Assembly: GCA_041393395.1 (NCBI GenBank)
Contig: JAWKKG010000003.1
Span: 124,001 to 188,000, forward strand
Direction: 5' to 3'
DNA length: 64,000 nucleotides
Origin: JAGQIB01 sp041393395
Lineage (GTDB): Bacteria > ARS69
The notes under the pieces were generated by a model. It did not search any database. It was given only the letters and a program-made list of their open reading frames with translations, and was not told where the DNA came from. Below, one piece after another: positions 8,817 through 16,476 of this stretch; the first letter of the stretch is position 1; each line of letters starts with the position of its first letter. The position numbers and the translations under genes were made by a program.

Positions 8817-9392
8817 ATGAAGTTCTCTGAGATCTCGCCGGTGGCCGGATTCACCGTTCTCGTTTCTTTCCTATCGCTGCTCTGCGGGAATGCCTTCGCG
8901 GTATCGCGCGCTTACGAGTGGTCGATCAGCGCCAGCTCGACGGACGCGTACGTGAACGTCCAGGACGTTCCGCCGGGGCTCCCCACGAACCTCTACCTCT
9001 GGCTCGGCTGTTCGACCCGGGAAGGAGCAACCGGGCTTGCCGCGGAATTCGAGCTGACCGACCAGCTTCTGTTCCTGAGCTACACTCCGGCGTTCATCAT
9101 CACGGACCCGGTGCCGGGCTACTTCCCGTTCCCGATCTGTGTGGAGCCGCTCACGATCGTCGGCACGCTGCTGGTCCTGAATCTGGGGGCCGGGGGAACG
9201 GCGACGCTCGTGGAGTCCTCGGCGAACGGTCTGAACGCCACCGCGGACTGCGATGCCGTTCCGCAGCTCTGGCCGAACGCGATTCGAGGGTTCGCCACTC
9301 CGGGCTTCACGCCGGATATCGTGGACGACTGCGGCGGGACGGTTTCCGTGGAAGAAACCGGCTGGGGCGGAGTGAAGTCGCTCTACCGTTGA
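8817..9392 (+). CDS. Secreted protein of unknown function
   Basis: The 191-residue product starts at ATG 8817 with GGAGAG seven bases upstream. Residues 1-28 form a signal peptide (hydrophobic VLVSFLSLLC core, NAFA cleavage site). The mature part is beta-rich with five cysteines (WLGCSTREG, PFPICVEP, TADCDAVP, VDDCGG), consistent with an extracytoplasmic fold stabilised by disulfides. It ends in a short VEETGWGGVKSLYR tail rather than a FlgD-like domain. I do not recognise the family. It is monocistronic, with its own promoter candidate upstream and a convergent neighbour 18 bases downstream. Confidence 0.8.
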   Translation: MKFSEISPVAGFTVLVSFLSLLCGNAFAVSRAYEWSISASSTDAYVNVQDVPPGLPTNLYLWLGCSTREGATGLAAEFELTDQLLFLSYTPAFIITDPVPGYFPFPICVEPLTIVGTLLVLNLGAGGTATLVESSANGLNATADCDAVPQLWPNAIRGFATPGFTPDIVDDCGGTVSVEETGWGGVKSLYR

Positions 9393-9410
9393 GCGCGGGC
9401 CGGCCGCGAC

Positions 9411-10229
9411 CTAGCGCTTGCGCGCCTTCGCCTCGCGCCGCGCGAACGCGAGGCCGGACCAGTCGGCGTCGATCGCGGCGACCTTGAAGTCGACCCACCC
9501 GGCGTCCATGCCGTGCTTGCGGACGTCGGCCTGCCCGAGGTCGCCGGCGAGCGGCGACGTCTTCTTGGGCCACGCGAGCCACAGCCGTCCGCCCTCGTCC
9601 ACCGTGCGCGCGGCCGCGTCGAAGCGTCGCGCGAGGTCGGCTCGCCGGCGGAGGAACAGCACCGCGACGTCGGCGGTGCGTACGCCCGCGCGTGACCTCG
9701 GCTTCACGCCGGCCGGCAGCTCTCCGAGCGAGAATCCGGCCGGCGCGTCGAGGAGCACCACCCGGGAGCCTTCCTTGAGGCCGAGCTTCTTGGACAGCGG
9801 GGTCCCGGAGTAGCCCGCCATCGTGTCCGGCACCACGGGTTTCCGGGCGGCGCCCTTCGCGGCGGACTTCTTCGCGGAGTCCACGGCGCGACGGATCGCG
9901 CCCCGGATCTTCTTCCAGTCCGTGTACTCCGCGTCCGGCAGCACCCGACGAACCCGATTCGTCTTCTCCGGGTCGCCTTCCACGAACACGAGCGACACGA
10001 GACGCGTGTCCTTCTGCTGGCGAAGCCAGATGCCCACGTCGCGTCCGTGCGAGGGCAGGCGGGTGAGATCGACGACCGCGACGTCCGGGGGATCCCGCCG
10101 GATCTTCCGGAGCCCGGCGCCGTCCGCGGCGCGGGCGTGCACGTGAACGTCGTGACCGGCCTTGCGAAGCCGCGCGGCGCGTTCGCCCGCCTCGTCCTCG
10201 TTCCAGTGGACGAGGAGGATGCGGCTCAC
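9411..10229 (-). CDS. Receiver-like domain fused to DUF3052
   Basis: This 272-residue protein starts at GTG 10229, overlapping the upstream stop as GTGA. Residues 1-115 follow the response-regulator receiver pattern (MSRILLVHWNEDEAGERAARL, then DVAVVDLTRLP with a possible phospho-acceptor Asp). The usual paired acidic residues after strand 1 are replaced by HWNEDE, and the conserved T/S-x-K region reads FVEGDPEKT, so it may be a pseudo-receiver. An Ala/Lys linker leads to DUF3052 (about 135-272; MAGYSGTPLSKKLGLKEGSR), a small domain of unknown function. It is the last gene of a coupled four-gene run. Confidence 0.78.
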   Translation of the reverse strand: MSRILLVHWNEDEAGERAARLRKAGHDVHVHARAADGAGLRKIRRDPPDVAVVDLTRLPSHGRDVGIWLRQQKDTRLVSLVFVEGDPEKTNRVRRVLPDAEYTDWKKIRGAIRRAVDSAKKSAAKGAARKPVVPDTMAGYSGTPLSKKLGLKEGSRVVLLDAPAGFSLGELPAGVKPRSRAGVRTADVAVLFLRRRADLARRFDAAARTVDEGGRLWLAWPKKTSPLAGDLGQADVRKHGMDAGWVDFKVAAIDADWSGLAFARREAKARKR

Positions 10230-11173
10230 GACGTCTCGCCGGGGAACGGCGCGTCGGCGAGCTGACCGACGTGATCGAGCATGCGCAGCGCGTCGGCGAG
10301 CGCGCCCTCCTGTCCGGCGCCGGTCGCCCACGCGGCGACCGCGGCCGCGTAGCCGATGGCCCGCACGAGAACGAGTCGATGCCGCTCCGCGTCGATGGGC
10401 CCGTACGCGGACCAGAACCGATCGCGCAACCGCTCGGGGAAGCTCCACGCGACAGCGAGATCGACCGCCGGGTCGCCCACGTGGACGTCGCCCCAGTCGA
10501 CCACGCCCATCGGTTCGCCGTCGTCGTCCACGAGCACGTGACGCAGGCCGAAGTCGCCGTGGCAGAGACAGGTCACGCGCGCCTCCGGCGGGTCGTCCGC
10601 GATGCGATCGAGCACGCGCCGGCACGGAGCGAGATCGAGCCGGCCGTCCTTCGCGAGAGAAGCGAGACGCTCGCGGGCCTGCGGCATGCGGAAGTCCGCG
10701 TCCACCCGCCGGAGCTCGTCCTCCGGAGCGCCGAGCTCGCGGCCGGCTGCGGTGTCGATCGCGTGCAACGTCGCGAGGAATCGCGCGGTCGGCAGGACGA
10801 GCGGCTCGAGCTCGTCGACCGCGGAGGAGAACTCGGTGAACGGACGGCCGTTCAGGTACTCGTAGCCGAGGAACGGCCACGGATAGTCCTCGACCTCGCC
10901 GTGCAGCGTCGGCGCCGGGATCGCGAGCGGGAGCCCGCGAAGGCCCGGCAGCACGCGTCGCTCCACCGCGAGGCAGTCGGCGCCGATCTGCCGGCGGGGG
11001 AACCGGACGACCCAAGCGTCGTTCACGACGAACGCGTAGTTGTCGAGGCCCTCGCCCAGCGGAACGATCGACGCGCGGCCGAGTTTCGGGAATGCGCGGG
11101 CGATCAGGTTTCGCGCCCCTTCGATCCCGAGACAGATCTCGGAATCCGGCCGGACTCTCTGCGCATCGCTCAC
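10226..11173 (-). CDS. Aminoglycoside phosphotransferase-family kinase
   Basis: This 315-residue protein starts at GTG 11173, four bases after the upstream stop. The protein-kinase-like fold is shown by an N-lobe (IVPLGEGLDNYAFVVND, WVVRFPRR), the catalytic loop CHGDFGLRHVLVDDDGEP and the metal-binding VVDWGDVHVGDP motif. Family members phosphorylate small molecules (antibiotics, choline, homoserine, methylthioribose); here the substrate cannot be read from sequence. The context of DUF302, CDGSH and DUF3052 does not suggest antibiotic resistance. It overlaps the receiver-DUF3052 gene by four bases. Confidence 0.88.
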   Translation of the reverse strand: MSDAQRVRPDSEICLGIEGARNLIARAFPKLGRASIVPLGEGLDNYAFVVNDAWVVRFPRRQIGADCLAVERRVLPGLRGLPLAIPAPTLHGEVEDYPWPFLGYEYLNGRPFTEFSSAVDELEPLVLPTARFLATLHAIDTAAGRELGAPEDELRRVDADFRMPQARERLASLAKDGRLDLAPCRRVLDRIADDPPEARVTCLCHGDFGLRHVLVDDDGEPMGVVDWGDVHVGDPAVDLAVAWSFPERLRDRFWSAYGPIDAERHRLVLVRAIGYAAAVAAWATGAGQEGALADALRMLDHVGQLADAPFPGETS

Positions 11174-11177
11174 GACG

Positions 11178-11819
11178 TCACTCCGCGACGAAGTCGATCT
11201 TCTTGTGAGTGCCGTCGCAGAACGGCTTGTTCGACGACGCCCCGCAGCGGCAGAAAGCGCCACCCTCGCGGGTCTCGGACGCCTCCTCGTGCGGCCGGAA
11301 CTCGTACGCGCCGGAGACGAGCAGCGGCCCGTTCGGCACGACGTGAATCGTGAGGTCGGAGTCGTCGGCCGCAGCGACGTGCGGGTCCGGCGCCTGCGGG
11401 TTCGCGCAGCCCGGCGCCTCGAAGCCGACCTTCTCGTGCATCCCGTCGCAGTACGGTTTGTGCCGGGACGCGCCGCACCGACACAGGGCCATGCGTGTGT
11501 CCCGCCCGATCGCCGCCCCGTCGTTGTTCTCCACGACGACCTGCCCGCGCAGGTACAGCGGGCCGTTCTCCGCCGGCACGATCGTGTTCGGGCTCGGCGC
11601 CTCGTTCGGGCCACCGTCCCGGCGCTGGAAGTGCAGCGCGCCGGTCGGACAGCGCGAGATCACCTCGGCGATGGCCCCGGCCGGCGCGGCCGACGGATCG
11701 ATCCACGGCTTCCGGTTCGGGTCGAACACCGAGCGGAGTCCGCGCACGCACTCCGCCGCGTGAATGCATCGCCTCGGGTCGTAGGTGACCTCGATGTCTT
11801 CCGATTCGTGCCGGTTCAC
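11178..11819 (-). CDS. Divergent 4Fe-4S single-cluster plus two CDGSH iron-sulfur domains
   Basis: This 213-residue protein starts at GTG 11819 (GTGA overlap with DUF302). Residues 5-62 match the divergent ferredoxin-like mono-cluster domain (DPRRCIHAAECVRG, then ISRCPTGAL). Two CDGSH domains follow, each with the C-x-C-x2-S-x3-P-x-C-D-G-x-H signature: CRCGASRHKPYCDGMH and CRCGASSNKPFCDGTH. CDGSH domains bind 2Fe-2S clusters through three Cys and one His. Such proteins are thought to handle redox or iron-sulfur transfer. There is no signal peptide, so it is cytoplasmic. The three-cluster layout is known for this family. Confidence 0.92.
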   Translation of the reverse strand: MNRHESEDIEVTYDPRRCIHAAECVRGLRSVFDPNRKPWIDPSAAPAGAIAEVISRCPTGALHFQRRDGGPNEAPSPNTIVPAENGPLYLRGQVVVENNDGAAIGRDTRMALCRCGASRHKPYCDGMHEKVGFEAPGCANPQAPDPHVAAADDSDLTIHVVPNGPLLVSGAYEFRPHEEASETREGGAFCRCGASSNKPFCDGTHKKIDFVAE

Positions 11820-12217
11820 GAGCGCAGCTTCTCGACGACGGTCTCGAGCTTCGCGCGCGCTTCCGTCGCCACGGCGCGCATCACGGAGCTTCCGCCGAGC
11901 TCGCCGACGCCCATCATCGCGTCCGGATTGACGATGCGCACGAGCGAGTGGCCACTGTCCAGCGCCTCGACGGTGACGTTGCAGGGCAGCATGAGCCCAA
12001 CGCGCGCGTCGGCCGTCAGTGCGCGGTGGGCCAGCGGCGGGTTGCAGGCTCCGAGAATCGTGTACGGGCGGAAGTTCTCGCCGAGCTTGTCGCGGAGCGT
12101 CTGGCGCACGTCGATGCGGGTGAGCACGCCGAAGCCCTCGCCCTTGAGGACTTCCTCCACGCGCGTGATCGCCGCCTCGTGGGCTTCCTTCAGCTCGACC
12201 TCGAATCCGAGACTCAT
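11816..12217 (-). CDS. DUF302 family protein
   Basis: The 133-residue protein starts at ATG 12217, chosen because GGGAGGAACC lies just before it; the longer upstream frame lacks a site. It shows the DUF302 pattern: FEVELKEAHEAAITRVEEVL at the start, YTILGACNPPLAHRAL in the middle, then LMLPCNVTVEAL and a final IVNPDAMM. The cysteines in GACNP and LPCNV are the ones usual in the family. DUF302 proteins are small alpha/beta proteins of uncertain role, often near redox or iron-sulfur genes, which fits the coupled CDGSH gene. Confidence 0.9.
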   Translation of the reverse strand: MSLGFEVELKEAHEAAITRVEEVLKGEGFGVLTRIDVRQTLRDKLGENFRPYTILGACNPPLAHRALTADARVGLMLPCNVTVEALDSGHSLVRIVNPDAMMGVGELGGSSVMRAVATEARAKLETVVEKLRS

Positions 12218-12318
12218 GGTTCCTCCCAGAAATCCGTCGGCAATTCCGGCGCAGAGGATACCGCGGGCGGGTACCGGCAACCAGCGGGGGCCGGAAACTC
12301 ACCGCGCGGAGGACGAAA

Positions 12319-13260
12319 TCAGGGGTCGAGGGCCTCCCGGGCCCGGGTCCAGGCGGCGAGGTCCCCCTCCGACCACAGCACCATCCGTACGAACTCCGGC
12401 CGGTCGTGATCCCGGAGCCAGTCACGGATCGTCGTGAGCGCCACGCGCGCGGCGTCGGGGATCGGGTAGCCGTAGATTCCCGTGGAGATCGCGGGGAACG
12501 CCACGGACGCGAGGCCCTCCCGCTCCGCGATCTCGAGACTCGCGCGATACGCGGACGCGAGCAACGCCGGCTCGTCGTTCGTGCCGCCCGCCCAGACGGG
12601 GCCCACGGCGTGAATCACGTGTCGGGCGCGGAGACGGAAGCCCGGCGTGAGACGCGCCTCCCCGGTGGGGCACCCGCCGTGGGCGTAGCAGGCGGGCTCC
12701 AGCTCCGGCCCCGCGAACGCGAAGATCACGCCGCACACTCCGCCCCCGGGAGCAAGCGCGCCGTTCGCAGCGTTGACGATCGCGTCCACGTCCTGCTGCA
12801 CGATGTCGCCGCGCACGAGCTCGAGCCGCGCGCGAGTACCGTATCGTCGCGCCTTCGTCGCCGCGTCGGCGCGCGCCTCGGCGAGCGCTTCCATCGCATC
12901 GATGCCCGCCACGTCCGCCGCGAAAGTGGGGGCCCGCGAGGGATCGAGCACGGCGCGATAGACCGCGCCCGCGGGATCCCGTTCGAGGAACCCGGCATCG
13001 ACGAGGGAGCGCCGAAGACTCACGCCGTCGACCTCCACGCGTTCGCCGGCCGACTCGATCCACGCGTCCAGCGAGCTCTGCAACTCGGACTCCGACCACT
13101 GCGCGCGAGTGGCCAGGGACTGCGCCGCGGCGCGCAGGAAGATCGCGGCGTCGCGCGACTTGCGCGGAAGACCGGGCCCCACGCCGCTGCGGCAGAGGGC
13201 TGCGAAGCGGGAGGAGAACTCCCGGGCGGTGACTGGCGACAGCTCGGAGTGCGTGGGCAT
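12319..13260 (-). CDS. DUF2087-macrodomain fusion protein
   Basis: This 313-residue protein starts at ATG 13260, behind GAGGAGG with seven-base spacing; an in-frame ATG at 13302 has no site. Residues about 25-100 resemble DUF2087, a winged-helix-like domain (LPRKSRDAAIFLRAAAQSL, then SLRRSLVDAGFLERDPAGAV). Residues about 145-310 are an ADP-ribose-binding macrodomain: LVRGDIVQQDVDAIVNAANG, GGGVCGVIF, HGGCPTGEA, HVIHAVGP and PAISTGIYGYP. This is the deacetylase/ADP-ribosyl-hydrolase type. The fusion links a possible DNA- or ligand-binding module to ADP-ribose chemistry. Spacing suggests co-transcription with the GNAT gene upstream. Confidence 0.88.
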   Translation of the reverse strand: MPTHSELSPVTAREFSSRFAALCRSGVGPGLPRKSRDAAIFLRAAAQSLATRAQWSESELQSSLDAWIESAGERVEVDGVSLRRSLVDAGFLERDPAGAVYRAVLDPSRAPTFAADVAGIDAMEALAEARADAATKARRYGTRARLELVRGDIVQQDVDAIVNAANGALAPGGGVCGVIFAFAGPELEPACYAHGGCPTGEARLTPGFRLRARHVIHAVGPVWAGGTNDEPALLASAYRASLEIAEREGLASVAFPAISTGIYGYPIPDAARVALTTIRDWLRDHDRPEFVRMVLWSEGDLAAWTRAREALDP

Positions 13261-13305
13261 GGGACGTCCTCCTCGCAACGGATGCGTCTCAGCGTAGCGC
13301 ATCCG

Positions 13306-13788
13306 TCAGTCGAGGCGGAAGATCGTCTCGCCGATGTCCTCCCCCCGCGCGTTCGCGAACCCGCGATCGGTGCCGATCCGGCGAAAGCCGCACTTCTCGA
13401 GCACGCGCTCCGATCCGGCGTTCCCTTCGGCGACACGCGCTCCGAACGGTCGCCCGCGATCGACGTGCAGGAACGCGCTCACGGCGGCGGTCGCGATCCC
13501 GCGCCCCCAGAACTCCCGGGCGATCCAGTACGTGAGCTCGCGGTGCCCGTCTTCCTCCCAGCTTCCCACGTGGCCCACCACCTCGCCGGCCGACGTGATC
13601 GTTCGCACGATGCCGGTCTCGCTCGCGCGGATGCGCGCCCAGTGCGCCGTGAATGCGTCGCGGTCGCCCGGGTCCCTGGGAGTGAACGCGGCGAGGAAGA
13701 GTGACTCCGGATCCTGCAGGTGACGAAAGAAGTGCGACAGGTCGGAGTCGCGCACCTCGCGCAGCGTCACGTCGAGAACGGGGGGCAT
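13306..13788 (-). CDS. GNAT family N-acetyltransferase
   Basis: The 160-residue protein starts at ATG 13788 with GGAG five bases upstream. It has the GNAT acetyl-CoA site (YWIAREFWGRGIATAAVSAFL, around residues 87-108) and the final strand NAGSERVLEKCGFRRIG typical of RimJ/RimL-like enzymes. The substrate is unknown. It lies 45 bases before the macrodomain gene on the same strand. Confidence 0.9.
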   Translation of the reverse strand: MPPVLDVTLREVRDSDLSHFFRHLQDPESLFLAAFTPRDPGDRDAFTAHWARIRASETGIVRTITSAGEVVGHVGSWEEDGHRELTYWIAREFWGRGIATAAVSAFLHVDRGRPFGARVAEGNAGSERVLEKCGFRRIGTDRGFANARGEDIGETIFRLD

Positions 13789-13836
13789 GGCGCTCTCCTT
13801 TCGCAGGTTCGGATGGTCATGCGGCGAACACGACGA

Positions 13837-14391
13837 TCACCGGGTACCGGGAGGTTCGTCGTCGAAGTTCGAGCGGAGCGCGGGTTCCGCTGCGTCGTGG
13901 AAATGATACGAGATCGGCCGGCCGACGGCGGCTCCCGTGGGCACGCCGACGAAGAGCCCGGTGAGGGCACCCATTCCCGCGGCGAAGGCCAGGCGATCCG
14001 AGGAGTCCGATCGGAAGCAGAGCAGACCGTCGCACCCGGGTCCCGTCTCGGTGATGATGGCGCCGATCACCGCGCCCACCGCAAAGCCGATGCCGAGTCC
14101 CCCGAGGGCTCCGCGACCCCGGTCCCGGAAGCTCGCCGAGCGGAGGTCGCGCGTCGCAGCGTTCCCCGACTCTCCGTGAAACGTCCAGGACAGGTGTTCG
14201 TCCGTCAGGCGGAGATTCTCCGCCACGAACGGCCTTCCATCCTCGAGGACGACCTCGGCGCGGTGCGCGGTACCGCGATGGTTGATCTCGTCACGGACGC
14301 TCGGATCGATCGGGTCGCGCGAGGCGACGTGCGTCGTCGCGCAGCCGGTGGATGCGAGCAGCACGGCCGCCAGGAGCATGATTCGTTTCAT
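13837..14391 (-). CDS. Small lipoprotein with glycine-rich hydrophobic segments (paralog 1)
   Basis: The 184-residue protein starts at ATG 14391 after GAGGAG. The leader MKRIMLLAAVLLASTGCATT ends in a lipobox with Cys18. After HVASRDPIDPS and a soluble beta part (LRSASFRDRGRGALGG), there are two Gly/Ala-rich hydrophobic segments (GIGFAVGAVIGAIIT; AAGMGALTGLFVGVPTGAAV) with glycine-zipper spacing. It is clearly similar to the upstream gene at 14415-14993 in order and motifs. The function is not known; small outer-membrane lipoproteins with glycine zippers are often envelope stress or structural proteins. Confidence 0.82.
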   Translation of the reverse strand: MKRIMLLAAVLLASTGCATTHVASRDPIDPSVRDEINHRGTAHRAEVVLEDGRPFVAENLRLTDEHLSWTFHGESGNAATRDLRSASFRDRGRGALGGLGIGFAVGAVIGAIITETGPGCDGLLCFRSDSSDRLAFAAGMGALTGLFVGVPTGAAVGRPISYHFHDAAEPALRSNFDDEPPGTR

Positions 14392-14414
14392 GGGGCACTC
14401 CTCGGAGAGAGGCA

Positions 14415-14993
14415 TCAATAGATGCCCGGGGACGGGCCCGTGGAAGTCGTATCCGGAGGCGCACCGCCGGAGTCGTAGAAGTCGTAGGTCACCTGACTGC
14501 CGGCCGCCGCTCCCACGGGCAAGCCCACGAGGACCCCGCCGAGCGCACTGAAGCCCGCCATGATCAGCATCTTGCCCAGGGGATTGAGCTCGACGCAGAT
14601 CGCCGATGTCTCGTCGCACCCGTCGTCCGAGTTCGCCACCATCAAGCCGACGGCGGCCCCGATCGCGGCTCCCGCCACGAGGCCGGTCAAGGCTCCCTTC
14701 TCGGGGTCCCGGAACGACGCCGAGCGGAGCTCCCGCGTGGATCGAGTCTGCGAATCGCCACGCAGGGCCCAGGAGAAGCTGCCGTCATCGTCGATCCGGA
14801 AGTCGTTCGCCACGAACGAATGTGTCTCGTCGCCCTCGAGCCTGATCCTCGGGTCGTGGCCGGCCGCCTTCCGGTTGATCTCGACCCGCGTCGTCGGGTC
14901 GACGGGATCGCGCGCGACGAACTCCGTGGTGGAGCACCCCGCGACGTGGAAGGTCGCGGCCGCCATGAGCATCCAGCGTTTCATCGACTTCAT
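14415..14993 (-). CDS. Small lipoprotein with glycine-rich hydrophobic segments (paralog 2)
   Basis: The 192-residue protein starts at ATG 14993 with GAGAGG six bases upstream (an in-frame ATG at 14984 is possible). The leader ends in the lipobox HVAGCSTT. FVARDPVDPTTRVEINRKAA and LRSASFRDPEKGALTGL parallel the HVASRDPIDPS and LRSASFRDRGRGALGG stretches of paralog 1, and two glycine-zipper segments follow (LVAGAAIGAAVGLMVA; GGVLVGLPVGAAAG). The GCDETSAIC insert between them probably forms a disulfide. It lies 23 bases upstream of paralog 1 on the same strand, a local duplication with divergence. Confidence 0.82.
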   Translation of the reverse strand: MKSMKRWMLMAAATFHVAGCSTTEFVARDPVDPTTRVEINRKAAGHDPRIRLEGDETHSFVANDFRIDDDGSFSWALRGDSQTRSTRELRSASFRDPEKGALTGLVAGAAIGAAVGLMVANSDDGCDETSAICVELNPLGKMLIMAGFSALGGVLVGLPVGAAAGSQVTYDFYDSGGAPPDTTSTGPSPGIY

Positions 14994-15028
14994 CGGTCAC
15001 CTCTCGGTTCGGGAGAACGTCGAGCGCA

Positions 15029-15601
15029 TCAGATGTCGTCCGGTGTCGGCTCCGCGGGCAGGACCGGTGTCGGCCGGGGTTCGGTCGCAGGGGATGGCAC
15101 GAACACGTACTCGTGACGGTCCGACGCATTGGCCCCGACGATGGCGCCAAGGACGGACCCGACGGTCGATCCGACCAGCAAGGAGAAGGTCCGATTCGGC
15201 CCTTCGAAGCAGAACCATTCGTCGTCGGGACAGGACGAGTTGTTCACTCCGATCTGGTACCCGACGAAACCGCCGACGAGCATCCCGAACACGCCCCCGA
15301 CCACAGGGTGTCCGCCATCCCGGACCACGATTCGCTCGATGTCCGTGTTGGCGGCGCCCTGCGTGCCGCCTCGGCTCCGCCAGGACCAGGCGTTCCAGAC
15401 CGTGGAGTCCGGACCGACCGTCACGTCCCGCGCGGGACTGGGCCGCTCGCCCCGAACGACGATCTCGGCGGGCCGCTCGGCGGCCTCGAGGTTGAGGAAC
15501 AGGATCGATCCGGAATCGAGCGGAGTGGCGACCGGGTGCACGGTCGTGGCGCATCCGGTGGAACCCAGCGCGAGAAGCAAGAGGGAGAGAATTCGTCGCA
15601 T
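15029..15601 (-). CDS. Small lipoprotein with glycine-rich hydrophobic segments (paralog 3)
   Basis: The 190-residue protein starts at ATG 15601 behind GGAGA. The leader MRRILSLLLLALGSTGCATT has the lipobox STGC. HPVATPLDSG is echoed in the next gene as HHIGMPLDAG. The middle has IERIVVRDGGHP, then GGVFGMLVGGFVGYQIGVNN and a disulfide-like CPDDEWFC, then a second hydrophobic segment (LVGSTVGSVLGAIVGA) and DRHEYVFVPSPA. It is more like paralog 4 than paralogs 1 and 2 at its ends, but keeps the same overall plan. Confidence 0.82.
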   Translation of the reverse strand: MRRILSLLLLALGSTGCATTVHPVATPLDSGSILFLNLEAAERPAEIVVRGERPSPARDVTVGPDSTVWNAWSWRSRGGTQGAANTDIERIVVRDGGHPVVGGVFGMLVGGFVGYQIGVNNSSCPDDEWFCFEGPNRTFSLLVGSTVGSVLGAIVGANASDRHEYVFVPSPATEPRPTPVLPAEPTPDDI

Positions 15602-15641
15602 GAGGGTCTCCGTTGATGGAGGGACGGCGAGCGCGATCGCG

Positions 15642-15902
15642 TCAGCGATCGAGTGCGGCTTCCGTAGGAGAGGAGCCGGTCGCCGTGGTGGGCGCAAAGA
15701 CGTAGGCGTCGCGATCCGCGATACCGCCTCCGATCACGGCACCGATCAGCGATCCGGTGATGGCGCCCGCACCCATGAGCCACGATTCGTTCGTCAGGAG
15801 TCGGCCCGCTCCCGCATCGAGAGGCATCCCGATGTGATGCTCGGTGGTCGCACAGCCGGCGGGCAGAGTCACCAGGGCGGCGAGTAGCAGAATCCGTCGC
15901 AC
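15642..15902 (-). CDS. Short lipoprotein (paralog 4)
   Basis: The 86-residue protein starts at GTG 15902, with AAGGAGG seven bases upstream deciding the start. The leader ends in the lipobox LPAGCATT; EHHIGMPLDAG follows, then a single glycine-zipper segment (GAGAITGSLIGAVIGGGI) and ADRDAYVFAPTTA, parallel to DRHEYVFVPSPA in paralog 3. It looks like a shortened version lacking the central soluble part. It is the first gene of the minus-strand lipoprotein cluster. Confidence 0.78.
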   Translation of the reverse strand: MRRILLLAALVTLPAGCATTEHHIGMPLDAGAGRLLTNESWLMGAGAITGSLIGAVIGGGIADRDAYVFAPTTATGSSPTEAALDR

Positions 15903-16020
15903 GGTCCGACCTCCTTGCGGGGAGGGTCGGCCGGGGCCGACCACCGTCCCTGAGGGGGGAACGGTCGTACTTACGGGCCGGATGTCGAAAGGTTGCGGGA
16001 TTTGCTCTGAAATCCGCTAA

Positions 16021-16109
16021 CTGCTGAAGAGGACACCACTTGGAGTGGAGCCACGTGCTGCGGAGCCACCTGAAAGGAGCCGTTTGAAGCGGAGGCCCCT
16101 GGAGCGGAG
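16021..16109. repeat. Degenerate 15-bp tandem repeat, six units
   Basis: Six adjacent units of 15, 15, 15, 14, 15 and 15 bases fit a loose consensus CCNCNTGRAGCGGAG: 16021-16035, 16036-16050, 16051-16065, 16066-16079, 16080-16094 and 16095-16109. Units 5 (CCGTTTGAAGCGGAG) and 6 (GCCCCTGGAGCGGAG) are closest to consensus. Just to the left, 15995-16017 can fold as a hairpin (GGATTT pairing with AAATCC across a six-base loop). The array occupies the spacer after the stop of the gene at 16140 and does not look coding. Confidence 0.6.
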
Positions 16110-16139
16110 GGCGCCGCCCTCATGGATCGCGCATCGACC

Positions 16140-16385
16140 TCAGCGGCCCGGCAACCGCCTCGCGATCTCCTCGACCGCCTCCTTCGCCTCCTTGAGGCCG
16201 ACCCCGTTCTCCTCGCGGTAGCGCTTGATCGCCTGGATCTTCTGGCCGGCGAGGACGAGCTCCTGCACGGACGCGCGCTCGGGATCGATCCAGCCGGGCG
16301 CCGTCGGGCCACGCTCGCCTCGACGCAGCAGCGCGGTTCCGATCACGGCGAGGAAGACGAGTCCGACGATCAGATAGAGAGACAA
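16140..16385 (-). CDS. Small membrane protein with ribosomal L7/L12 C-terminal-like domain
   Basis: The 81-residue protein is read from a TTG at 16385, because GAGGTG lies four bases upstream and no ATG or GTG is available near the start of the conserved part. Residues 2-20 form one membrane helix (SLYLIVGLVFLAVIGTALL). After a short linker, residues about 50-78 (GQKIQAIKRYREENGVGLKE plus AKEAVEEIA) match the helix-turn-helix core of the L7/L12 C-terminal domain, a motif found in many small bacterial proteins that are not ribosomal. It is divergent from the RDD gene. The role is unknown. Confidence 0.72.
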   Translation of the reverse strand: MSLYLIVGLVFLAVIGTALLRRGERGPTAPGWIDPERASVQELVLAGQKIQAIKRYREENGVGLKEAKEAVEEIARRLPGR

Positions 16386-16476
16386 ATCGACACCTCGTTT
16401 CGCGAGTCGGGCCGGCGAGTGGGCACGACGCCGGTCCCGCCGTGCCCTAAGATCGTCGACCGGACGGGAGGTCCGC

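Noticed and set aside
16021..16109. CRISPR array
   Set aside because: Units are 15 bases with no spacers and no cas genes.
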